A stretch of 64,000 nucleotides of DNA from Paramoeba atlantica. Lineage: Eukaryota > Discosea. The DNA is taken from NCBI GenBank assembly GCA_977017575.1, contig CDRNVI010000065.1:62001-126000 (forward strand). Direction: 5' to 3'. The position numbers and the translations under genes are program-made. Below are positions 56,300-64,000 of this stretch, piece by piece. Each line of letters starts with the position of its first letter. The first letter of the stretch is position 1. The notes under the pieces are model-generated. The model was not told the DNA's origin. It did not search any database and saw only the letters and a program-made list of their open reading frames with translations.

Positions 56300-57097
56300 A
56301 TGATGGAGACACAACAAAAACTTTTGAAGATTTTTTGCGTTGTGACCGAAGAGAAGCTGAGTGCAAATCCTCGTTTTACAAACATCATGAAGAGATCCAA
56401 AGAATCCAACTATCACCTTTTCTCATCCAGTAACTACATATACGCATACCTCTTTCAGCAAACCCTCATGATGCGTCTAGCCATTGCGCTTCCGAATGCA
56501 CCGAACAGTATTTCGTGTCCGGGTTGTGGGACAAATGAGTCGTCAAGCAGCATAGCTCCGCACGTCGCAGGATGCTCCCGATGCGCCGGGATGAATTGTA
56601 CCAAGAAGCATTCGCACATCGTACGGCACTTATCAAACTTATGCGCCAAAGCGGGTCTTCCATGCGCTGTTGAACCTCTCCTGTATTCATCGTTCTTTTG
56701 CACAAAATGCAAATGTTCGATCTCGCCCGAAGCAGCGGAACGACACCCGTGACGCGCCAGATGCGTAAGATCGGGTCCAGATCTAGAGATAATGTGGCCG
56801 GACGTTGGGGAAGTGTTATACGACGTCACAATAGTCCATGCGTGTTGCAGTAGTTACCAAAAAATCAGTAGCAGGGCTCTCTTGCAAAATGCAGTGGAAA
56901 GGAAACACCGCAAATACGTAGTTGAAAAAGGCTTAGATAAAGATTATTTTCGATGCATAGCGGTGATTGATTGTGGTTTAATGCACGAGGATAAGAAGAA
57001 TTTAATCAAAACCCTTGCACAACGGGCAGACCTTGACTATCAAACCACGCGCGATTCCTTCCAACTAGAAATCGAAAAAATTGCTGCTTTCACGTAG
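56300..57097 (+). pseudogene. C-terminal part of a LINE-type element (zinc knuckle and endonuclease-like), broken
   Basis: The plus frame reads LFQQTLMMRLAIALPNAPNS, then a zinc knuckle CPGC...HVAGC (C-x2-C-x11-H-x3-C). Then CAGMNCTKKHSHIVRHLSNL and CAKAGLPCAVEP follow, then SGPDLEI, LYDVTIVHAC and later QNAVERKHRKYVVE. The order 'zinc knuckle, KH..IVR.L, AGL.C..EP, PD, D-V-T, K..KY' is that of restriction-like endonuclease tails in R2-like non-LTR retrotransposons. No reverse transcriptase core is present upstream. The single frame is interrupted once. It is therefore a 5'-truncated, dead copy with unclear family. Confidence 0.55.
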
Positions 57098-57279
57098 TTT
57101 CGCAACTCCGCCAATATATGCCAACAGAACCGTGGCAAGGAGGACTCAGCCATTAATCCCGAAGGAAATACACAACTCAGAAGGTTTGATATATTAATTG
57201 AATCTTTGCATGTTGAGTCGTTCTGTCTGACAGTTCTGATCGAACCGATGATGGTTTCGTGTTGTTATGAATTGGATTT

Positions 57280-57465
57280 TGGCACCACCCGGTACCAAAT
57301 ATAACAGGGTACAAAACAACTAGGGTGAGTGATATGGCCGTTTTTATAATACATCCGTTCTTCTCTTCTCTCCTTCTCCTCTGCTATTGACTGACATTGT
57401 TTTGATGGTGGCACCATCCGGTACCAAATATAACAAGGTACTACATAACTAGGATGAGTGCCATG
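57280..57465. repeat. Two direct copies of a 55-bp unit, 130 bp apart
   Basis: The units at 57280-57335 and 57410-57465 share GGCACCANCCGGTACCAAAT, ATAACANGGTAC and TAGGNTGAGTG. They read as HPSYVVPCYIWYRMVP and HPSCFVPCYIWYRVVP on the minus strand, in one frame. No gene is otherwise supported. Confidence 0.7.
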
Positions 57466-57489
57466 CGGGCTTGTTTTTTGACAGCACAT

Positions 57490-57690
57490 GTTCGTAATAT
57501 ATAGCAGTTTATAAACCCCCGCTCACGAATAAGTGACCCCCCTTATTTTTAGCACAGGGGGGCATGGGTGGGTTATCATACCACTTTTTCGTTCAAAATT
57601 TAGAGATCTGTACGTTCCCGCTGTTTTTAGCTCATTTTAAAATTTTAAAATTTAGTCAAAAAAAAATATTGGTTTTTCAACTTTTTTTTT
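57490..57690. other. C-run and G-run spacer
   Basis: TAAACCCCCGCTCAC, GACCCCCCTTATTTTTAGC and ACAGGGGGGCATGG lie near 57513-57566. They may be the end of another small element of the homopolymer type, but no partner end is identified. Confidence 0.3.
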
Positions 57691-57696
57691 CGAAAA

Positions 57697-58218
57697 ATGA
57701 CCAAATCACCATATCGGCTCCCAAAAGGGGGGCTTACGGATAGTGGCAAGGTTCTTCTGAAGATGAGACGGGGAGAAGGTGTTCCGATAAAACAATTATC
57801 CCGTGATTTTAACGTCCTTAGAAGGATAATCAAAAAATATCTGAACGAAAAAAAATGTAGCGGGGAATACACTATGAGTCCTGTGACCATTAAAAAAATC
57901 GAATCTCGCAAAAAGAAAATTGAAAAGATATTGGCTCCTCTCGACCCCGCTGGGGTACCAAAATTCAATTCTTCAAGGCGTATAAAAGGCCAACTGTGTA
58001 AAAAAGGTATACAAGTTTCGCAAAGCACTGTAAAGCGAGATCTAGCATCGCTGGATTACAATTATGCCGCTCGCCCAGTATGCCAAGGGCTTACCGAACG
58101 ACAAAAGCAAAAAAGAGTTCAATTTGCTTTGAATTACAAATTCGATACTGCCCGTGTTATTTTTACGGCCGAAAAAATCCGTAATTATATATCCGTAATT
58201 AAATACGATGGTAATTAA
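57697..58218 (+). pseudogene. Tc1-like transposase N-terminal part
   Basis: The 173-residue frame contains an HTH (IKQLSRDFNVLRRIIKKYL, residues 28-46) and a second DNA-binding part (QLCKKGIQVSQSTVKRDLAS). It ends at the expected first catalytic position: RVIFTAEK, where relatives have F-T/C-D-E-K. The Asp is replaced by Ala (GCC). Beyond this the frame runs into AT-rich TCCGTAATTA repeats. No catalytic core follows. Closely related to the fragment at 19030-19263. Confidence 0.75.
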
Positions 58219-58549
58219 ATACAACACTGTAATTTAATTGATCGCATTCGAAATAGAGAAGCGTATTTTGAATTTGTTTTTTTCTGGAAGTCTAGATCGA
58301 AAGGGGTCGTCAAAAAATACTAGGTAAAGAAGGGAAATGCGTCAAAAAGGAAGAAGCGTATCGGTAGAAAAACGACAGATCGCGCACATAAAACTTACCA
58401 CAAAAACCAAATGATACCCCCCTCATACAGTACCCCTCTTGATCACGTGCTTTGAACAGGTAAGAGATATTGTGATAAGGTGATTTGCTGTTATCTCTCG
58501 TGGAGAAAAGTCGAAAATAGTTCGATTCCACCCTTATGTCACTAGGTTG
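58219..58549. other. No gene seen
   Basis: Spacer between two Tc1 relics. Short AT-rich strings only. Confidence 0.3.
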
Positions 58550-59103
58550 GTTTGTGCTCACGAGGTGGACCAAGGGGCCTCTTTGCGCGAAACCGTTCAA
58601 ATGATGAACTGTTCCCATACTTCTGTATCGCGCTTGATGTAACATCGTTTTAGAGAAACGGCTGGTGTACAACACGGTGTAAAGCGAAAGAGGTACACAC
58701 GCGAAAACACTTGTGATACTGACGGGTTTCGACAGATGCTTGCTGGCCTCGTGGAAAAAAAGAACAAGAAGCTACTTGAAGAACACGACGATATTTGATT
58801 GCCCAGAGTTTAAATGGATGTTTCGAATGATTGATAAAAATGGATTCCCGTGCAGCTTGAAAACTGTGGGAAGAATTTTAAAAAAGCATGGGATACATTA
58901 AAGTATTCAGCCGCAAACCAATGCTAACTCCACAACACAAAGAAAATCGTTTAAGGTTGGCTGATTACTTTGAAGGATTGAATGGCAGCCAAACGTCCAA
59001 AATTATTTGGACGGACGAAAAAACATTCAGGTGCCCCTCACATGAAAAAAAAGAACCTACTTTGCCATGTAATTCTCCAACGTTTACTTCTAAAGCTACT
59101 TAA
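58550..59103 (+). pseudogene. Second Tc1-like transposase relic, several frame breaks
   Basis: Pieces in different plus frames: AHEVDQGASLRETVQMMNCS then HTSVSRLM (first helix-turn-helix, about 58555-58640). Then GFPCSLKTVGRILKKHG (58842-58893), then KVFSRKPMLTPQHKENRLRL and SKIIWTDEKTF (58900-59030). The first catalytic Asp is present in TDEK, but the frame ends 25 codons later with no DDE core. At least two frameshifts separate the pieces. It is a different subfamily from the 57697 copy. Confidence 0.65.
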
Positions 59104-59455
59104 TTGAGGGAGATACTACTCCCTCGCTATCCTATATTAATAATTTTCGCCCGACAAAACATTTTTGGGAAAAAGTTTTTTCGCAAAGAATCTAAGGCAA
59201 GACCATACACTGATAGTTTTAAGAACGAAAAACGTACCGTTTGGACGACTCGAGACCCCTTTCTTCGGAAACGTTTTTCAAACCCCAATTTGCCACATGC
59301 GTATATGTATCCGTGTATACATATTGTATGTATTCTTTTTTCAGCTGGAAGCGTGGGATACGAAAGGCCGTAGAGGAAGGAGGAGGCGCAAGGCAAAAAG
59401 GCAGAAGGCGGAGACGACGACTTCCTCGCGTGGGAAGCTGTAAGGAGTCCTAGGT

Positions 59456-59504
59456 AACATGTTTTTACTGTATAACCCAAGGTAAAGTGGACGAGGGAGA
59501 TACC
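59456..59504 (-). repeat. Dispersed repeat, copy 2
   Basis: Reverse-oriented copy of 12060-12112: GGTATCTCCCTCGTCCACTT up to AAAACATGTT on the minus strand. Lies next to the hairpin at 59516. Confidence 0.65.
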
Positions 59505-59515
59505 AATAGTGTAGG

Positions 59516-59615
59516 TGCGGCAATTTTCCACAGGAAAAACGGTGTCTCCCTTATGGCATGAAGACAGGCGCCTAAAAAGGTGGAAATACCGTTTGTCCTG
59601 TGGAAAACTGCCGCA
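59516..59615. repeat. 100-bp palindromic hairpin (MITE-like)
   Basis: The arms GTGCGGCA, TTTTCCACAGGA and AACGGT match their reverse complement at 59589-59615 over about 28 bases with few differences. A direct repeat TGTGGAAAACTTCCGC follows immediately. No second copy is in the window. Confidence 0.65.
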
Positions 59616-59973
59616 CTGTGGAAAACTTCCGCTTCATTGTTTTGAACGAAAAATTGTTAGTTGACCGCATTGTTGAAGTTAAGAACACATTGTTAGTTGA
59701 ACTCAACCACCGTGATTAAATAATATCATTGTGGACGATATGGTAATATGTTTCAATTGCTTCGTGTCACGAGTTTTTGCGTCACAAATAAGAGTGCACT
59801 CAAAATTCTGTACTCTTACAGTCTCTAATGTAGAAGTTAAGAGTTCTCTCTAAGAGTTAGAGTCTCTAATCTAAGCCCGTAGAGATGTCGATACTGGAGG
59901 TGAGGAGAAGCCTACTGCAGGAATTTGGGTGTTAAAATTTAAGATGCCTTTAAATTCCAACATTTTGTACGAT
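59616..59973. other. Intergenic downstream of the P4-ATPase
   Basis: Contains a small repeat of TAAGAGTT/AGAGTCTC near 59840-59875. Presumably holds the 3' UTR of the flippase. Confidence 0.4.
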
Positions 59974-62900
59974 TTATGTCAAATGAGGTCCGAGAAATAC
60001 AACTAAAAGTGCGCCTAGTACTGTTGTAAGAAATGGGACCATTGAAAAAGGTCGCGAGAGTTGTGTGAGAATGGATACAAAACTGGCGGTGTGTGTCATA
60101 ACTGGCATATTCGTGTACAACAAAAGCACAGCTATACAAATTAAGAAACTTCCTATTATCGTATAGACATGCTTTTTATCTTGTTTTCTGGCGTAAGTAA
60201 GGGCTTGGATGTGGATTAGCACAAGTAGCGTGCAAAAGACCATAGTTCCATAATGTTGCAATGTCAACGAATGGGCCGAGTCCAAGCCATCATGTTGCAT
60301 GAAAGCGTAGCATAGACCAAACACAACCAGCGCTTGAAAAACTGCGGTTGATAACCAGAATAGAATCATAGATTCGATATTAAAGTATTGCTGCTTTTCC
60401 CGCAGAGGAACGTACAAGCTTGGGTAACTTTCAAGGAGAACTTCAGGGTGATCCTTTTGCCACATTCCCATAGAAAGAGGAATGAGAGAGGTAAAGAAAA
60501 GATTAAAGAAGACGAGAAGCCACGAGTCAAACATTGTCGTCCCGCTACATGCTGCAAACCACGCATAAAAAATTTGACAGAAAGAAAGTAGAAGGTTTTT
60601 GTAGAAAGAGTACCCAATACAGGTAGCGTTGCGATACAGCGCGTAGCGACCATGTACGAACAAAAGTCTCTTCAAGTGCCGAAATCGAGGAAGTGCATAA
60701 TCAGAGGCTAAGACAGCTTGTGAACCTTCACGACCCATAATGCCAATGCCAACCTTGGCTTCTTGTATCATGCTTACATCGTTGGCGCCATCCCCAACGG
60801 CAATGGCTGTGACGTCAGAACTTGTAATATGACGCTCATAATAAAGAAAGATTAGGTCAATAATTCTTTTTATTCGATTCATGAACCTCTTGAATAGATG
60901 CCAATGAAGGGGACAAGGGGTACTAGAAGGTTCGCAAGTCTGATCGAGAGAAAATCTACGTTTGCCTTGTGCTGGCGTATGTAATCCTCTTTGGATTGCA
61001 CGGACAAGACTGGATTTTTGAAGTGGAGTTAGTCTACAGCATACAACTGAACTAATACGGCGGCTCACGTCAAGGAGAAGCTCTAAATGATTTTCGATAA
61101 TAAATTGCACTGATGGTCCATTAACCACGAGACAAACACCTCTTAAACATGTCTGCAGCTCGTCATCTACGTAGGACAGATCTTCGTCGTAAATTTGACA
61201 CTTGTTTATGGAGCGAACAGGATACGTCTTGCAAATATCTTCTAATTGTTTCTGAACACCATCAAAAGAGCACTCATTCCCGTTTCTTTCTTGCGGCAAA
61301 AGCGGTTCAATTTTTTTTGACATGCTTTCGTGCTTTGAATTTTCGGCTCCAACGTGAATGATGTCATCCGTTTCCCAATTCACCAAACCACTCTGTGATG
61401 CTACATTGAGTGCAGTTTCACGCATATCACCTGTCAATAACCACACATCGATTCCTGCTTGCCTTAGAGATTTTATTGTCTCTGGGACCCCGTCCTGTAA
61501 TCTATCTTCTATTGCCGTTGTTCCAAGTAATGACATATCCTTTTCGAGACTCTTGCAGCAAAGATCTATTTTTTCTTGACGCTCTACAGTGTCAAGTGTT
61601 TGAAGAGCATCCTGGTAGGAGGCATCCCATATAGAAAAATCATCCTCTTCAAGATATTTGTATGCGAAAACCAAAGTTCGGAGTCCACAAGTGCCAAATT
61701 CATGAAGCGCCTGTCTTGTTACGTCAATTGCTCTACCCTGTGGGGATGGGTGTTCTTCATTTTCACAAGGAAAAATGATCGGTAACACGGAACTATCGGC
61801 TCCTTTAGTAAACATAATCAGACGACCGTTCGGGTCTCTTAACACAGTGGACATCATCTTCCGCTGAGGGGTAAACTCAAGTTCCGCCTCTCGTACATAC
61901 TTTTCAAATTTGTATGAAAAACTCGAGCTAAGGAATGCTGCAGCACTTTCGATCTGACCGTTAATTCTTTTTTCATGTGCTTCAAAAACTGGAGAATTCT
62001 CCCAAATTTCACCAGCTTCCACCGCTATGGTACTTATAAATTCATCTCGATGTATGAGAGTTACGCCATGGTTAGCCGCTCCTTTGACTAGCGCTATCTC
62101 ATCCGGAGAATGCCCCTCAAATGCTAACTCTCGGGGGTAACGCTCGTCCTTTAGATCCTCTGTAGAAGGCAGCGATTGATGTACTGTTTCCTCATGGCGC
62201 TTGTAAGTACTCACACCTGCTATTTGTAGAAAAATATCCCAAAGCCGAAAGAGAGCGCGAAAAATTCTCCTGTCAGGTAGCGAGGACGAGTTCTTGTTTT
62301 CTTGAAGAACAGCACGATTTAATCCCTTTGGTAATGGCAGCACCTGATTGCAGAGTGCTAGGGATCGCCAATACAAGCTCTCGCATGCGATCGTGATTTT
62401 TATCGGAGATTCAAATATCGTGTCATTCATGGGTAATGGAGAGTGCTTGAAGGTGCTTGGAGTCCTCAAAAGCTTTCCTATCGAGAGATTTCTATCAGGA
62501 CGTATAAGAATGGAATTATTGGCCGGAGAACGCACTGAACCACCTGGGGAACGTCCTCCAGAATCATTCGTATCTCTCCTAGAGGAAGCTCTGCTGACAG
62601 TTTCCATGCAATATGCATTTTGAATAGTCCCACCTACGTAATGCATTACATTTTCAGTGAGGGTTCCAGTCTTATCCGTAAATACATGCTTAACTTGACT
62701 GAGCTGTTCATTCAGGTTCGTCGTACGGGCGAGAGATTGTCTTGTGTATCCAGAAACTTTGTCACAAAATGATAACTCCGGATCTTGATTTATGTAATAA
62801 CCTTGTACCGCTTTGCATACTTCGAGGGTAACGAAAAGTGAAACTGGTATCATGTAACTCAAAAGCACAAAGTACGTCATGTATCGGGAAATAAAATCGA

Positions 62901-63993
62901 CGAAAGCATTTCGATTCATGATATTATGTGCCTCACCCGTCGGGTAGATATACCAGGCATTCGTTGACATAACACTCTCCTTCTTTGCGGCAGTTAACGC
63001 AAGGGCTGTAAGCAAGATTTGATGGAGCAGAAGAATAAATGCAAGTGTAAAATTTAATTTCTTGTCTAGAGATGAGACTTTTGGAGGACGTGAGGGCTTT
63101 AGATTTCGGAACAGTTTGGTATCCCATCCGGTGTATACGACGACACCGACGACCCAAGACGTGTGCCGTAAAACAGATCCGCGGTATAACAAATTTTCCA
63201 CTGTGAGAGAGAAGGTTTTACCTTGTGCTTCAAGAAGACCATTCCAAAACATTAATGTTGGACTCGGGGCTTCGACGCGAAACCTCATAGAGCATGAGTG
63301 CAATACTTCATAAAGCTGTTTTAGTTGTAATTCTGTCGGGAAATCCCCGTACTCCTTGTTTGCATTCGAATGTGAATTGTCTTCGAATACTTTACTTGAG
63401 TACGAAAGCATCTTATCGTTAAACCACTTTTTTCCTCTACGAAGCTTAACTGTAGCCTCCCCGTCTAAATGGGATGTGTCAATATAAGCGATGTTATCGT
63501 TTCCAGAAGAGTAAAGCATGGCAACGTCAGCCATAATTTCTTCATTTTTTCGGAGAAGAATGACGTCTCCCACCCGCAAATCAGATGAGGAAGCATGATA
63601 CAGATTGTGATTAAGAGGCAAGTTCAACTCGGCTTCACTGCTCTGAAGTTGTCGCGAGAAGAGAGAAATGGGTGCCGAATTGGCTGATTTGTCTGCTCGG
63701 TAACGTTGATATTCCTCATAAGCATTTCGCAAAATTGCAACCACAAGAACAAATATAAGCGGTAACGTTGCCGTGATAGGATCTAGAGGAGATATACCGG
63801 GAAGAAAAGCTAAAACACTAGTCAACAAGAAGAAAATATTGGACAAAATACATAGCTGGTGGTATATCTGCAAAGGAAGAAAGCTCCATAGGGTGTATTT
63901 TGTTGTCCGTATGTAGTTCGTCTTTGAACTTGATTCGATATTCTTTTCACCAGTTCCTTGAATCGTAACATTAACGTCAATTGCACCGTTCAT
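59974..63993 (-). CDS. P4-type ATPase, phospholipid flippase
   Basis: A complete protein of 1,339 residues that starts 7 bases from the window edge. P4-ATPases move phosphatidylserine and -ethanolamine to the cytosolic leaflet. The family start is present (NYIRTTKYTLWSFLPLQIYH). The phosphorylation site is DKTGTLTENVM at D440. Other motifs are the TGD loop (WLLTGDMRETALNVA), KGADSSVL and GDGANDVSMIQEAKVGIGI. Ten membrane segments fit. In the A-domain the usual DGET loop is DGEA (LDGEATVKL, about residue 177); the catalytic Glu is kept. The ATG at 63993 is the first in the frame and gives the family's N-terminus, so the gene is intact. Confidence 0.93.
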   Translation of the reverse strand: MNGAIDVNVTIQGTGEKNIESSSKTNYIRTTKYTLWSFLPLQIYHQLCILSNIFFLLTSVLAFLPGISPLDPITATLPLIFVLVVAILRNAYEEYQRYRADKSANSAPISLFSRQLQSSEAELNLPLNHNLYHASSSDLRVGDVILLRKNEEIMADVAMLYSSGNDNIAYIDTSHLDGEATVKLRRGKKWFNDKMLSYSSKVFEDNSHSNANKEYGDFPTELQLKQLYEVLHSCSMRFRVEAPSPTLMFWNGLLEAQGKTFSLTVENLLYRGSVLRHTSWVVGVVVYTGWDTKLFRNLKPSRPPKVSSLDKKLNFTLAFILLLHQILLTALALTAAKKESVMSTNAWYIYPTGEAHNIMNRNAFVDFISRYMTYFVLLSYMIPVSLFVTLEVCKAVQGYYINQDPELSFCDKVSGYTRQSLARTTNLNEQLSQVKHVFTDKTGTLTENVMHYVGGTIQNAYCMETVSRASSRRDTNDSGGRSPGGSVRSPANNSILIRPDRNLSIGKLLRTPSTFKHSPLPMNDTIFESPIKITIACESLYWRSLALCNQVLPLPKGLNRAVLQENKNSSSLPDRRIFRALFRLWDIFLQIAGVSTYKRHEETVHQSLPSTEDLKDERYPRELAFEGHSPDEIALVKGAANHGVTLIHRDEFISTIAVEAGEIWENSPVFEAHEKRINGQIESAAAFLSSSFSYKFEKYVREAELEFTPQRKMMSTVLRDPNGRLIMFTKGADSSVLPIIFPCENEEHPSPQGRAIDVTRQALHEFGTCGLRTLVFAYKYLEEDDFSIWDASYQDALQTLDTVERQEKIDLCCKSLEKDMSLLGTTAIEDRLQDGVPETIKSLRQAGIDVWLLTGDMRETALNVASQSGLVNWETDDIIHVGAENSKHESMSKKIEPLLPQERNGNECSFDGVQKQLEDICKTYPVRSINKCQIYDEDLSYVDDELQTCLRGVCLVVNGPSVQFIIENHLELLLDVSRRISSVVCCRLTPLQKSSLVRAIQRGLHTPAQGKRRFSLDQTCEPSSTPCPLHWHLFKRFMNRIKRIIDLIFLYYERHITSSDVTAIAVGDGANDVSMIQEAKVGIGIMGREGSQAVLASDYALPRFRHLKRLLFVHGRYALYRNATCIGYSFYKNLLLSFCQIFYAWFAACSGTTMFDSWLLVFFNLFFTSLIPLSMGMWQKDHPEVLLESYPSLYVPLREKQQYFNIESMILFWLSTAVFQALVVFGLCYAFMQHDGLDSAHSLTLQHYGTMVFCTLLVLIHIQALTYARKQDKKHVYTIIGSFLICIAVLLLYTNMPVMTHTASFVSILTQLSRPFSMVPFLTTVLGALLVVFLGPHLT

Positions 63994-64000
63994 TTCGAAG

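Noticed and set aside
57265-57489. 74-codon minus frame over the duplicated 55-bp unit
   Set aside because: Both units keep one frame only because the spacing allows it. There is no family, and it lies in a mobile zone.
59104-59453. Plus and minus frames after the second Tc1 relic
   Set aside because: Sequence is AT-rich with a run of charged residues. None matches a transposase catalytic part.
1-64000. CRISPR array, bacterial operon or phage
   Set aside because: No regularly spaced repeats with unique spacers, and all genes are eukaryotic in type.

Overview
The window reads as nuclear DNA from a single-celled eukaryote with very few introns. Every recognisable host gene is a single uninterrupted reading frame, and the standard stop codons are used. 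All 27 host genes, from a PI4K type II cut by the left edge to a P4-ATPase ending at the right edge, lie on the minus strand. For most genes where I checked the leader, a pyrimidine tract ending in AG lies 5-110 bases before the ATG. One-directional, intron-poor arrays with such acceptors are the hallmark of polycistronic transcription with spliced-leader trans-splicing, known in kinetoplastids and dinoflagellate relatives. No spliced-leader RNA gene is visible and I cannot fix the lineage. The host genes cover basic eukaryotic functions: rRNA and snoRNA biogenesis (NOL10/Enp2, NAF1), transcription and repair (XPB), translation (eIF4E), mRNA 3' processing (CPSF73), Fe-S targeting (MMS19), membrane traffic and lipids (Qa-SNARE, P4-ATPase, PI4K, an NPC1-like N-terminal domain), mitochondrion (thioredoxin, possible OSCP, J protein) and a possible scaffold nucleoporin.

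Layout: 1-11505 is a dense gene array. 11506-16680 is a mobile-element zone with a LINE end and a 1.6-kb Tc1/mariner element. 16682-18136 holds an LRR gene and a membrane protein gene. 18137-21573 is packed with short palindromic elements and phased repeats. 21574-49272 is an almost pure gene array, ending in a strikingly GC-rich J-domain gene. 49273-53527 alternates host genes (LRR, SNARE) with two matched short TIR elements. 53528-59973 is a second mobile zone: a 95-bp MITE, two adjacent TIR elements, a LINE C-terminal relic and two decayed Tc1 copies. 59974-63993 is the flippase.

The most unusual signal is a set of short non-autonomous elements. In each, a G or C homopolymer sits beside two or three short direct repeats. 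Two of them (49979-50414 and 52203-52678) have the same architecture base for base, but the core octamer has been swapped at nearly every repeat position. This looks like co-evolution of a transposase with its binding sites.

Nearest genes share no obvious pathway, as expected for a one-directional array. Start codons were moved to the first in-frame ATG wherever the longest open frame began with a non-ATG codon.
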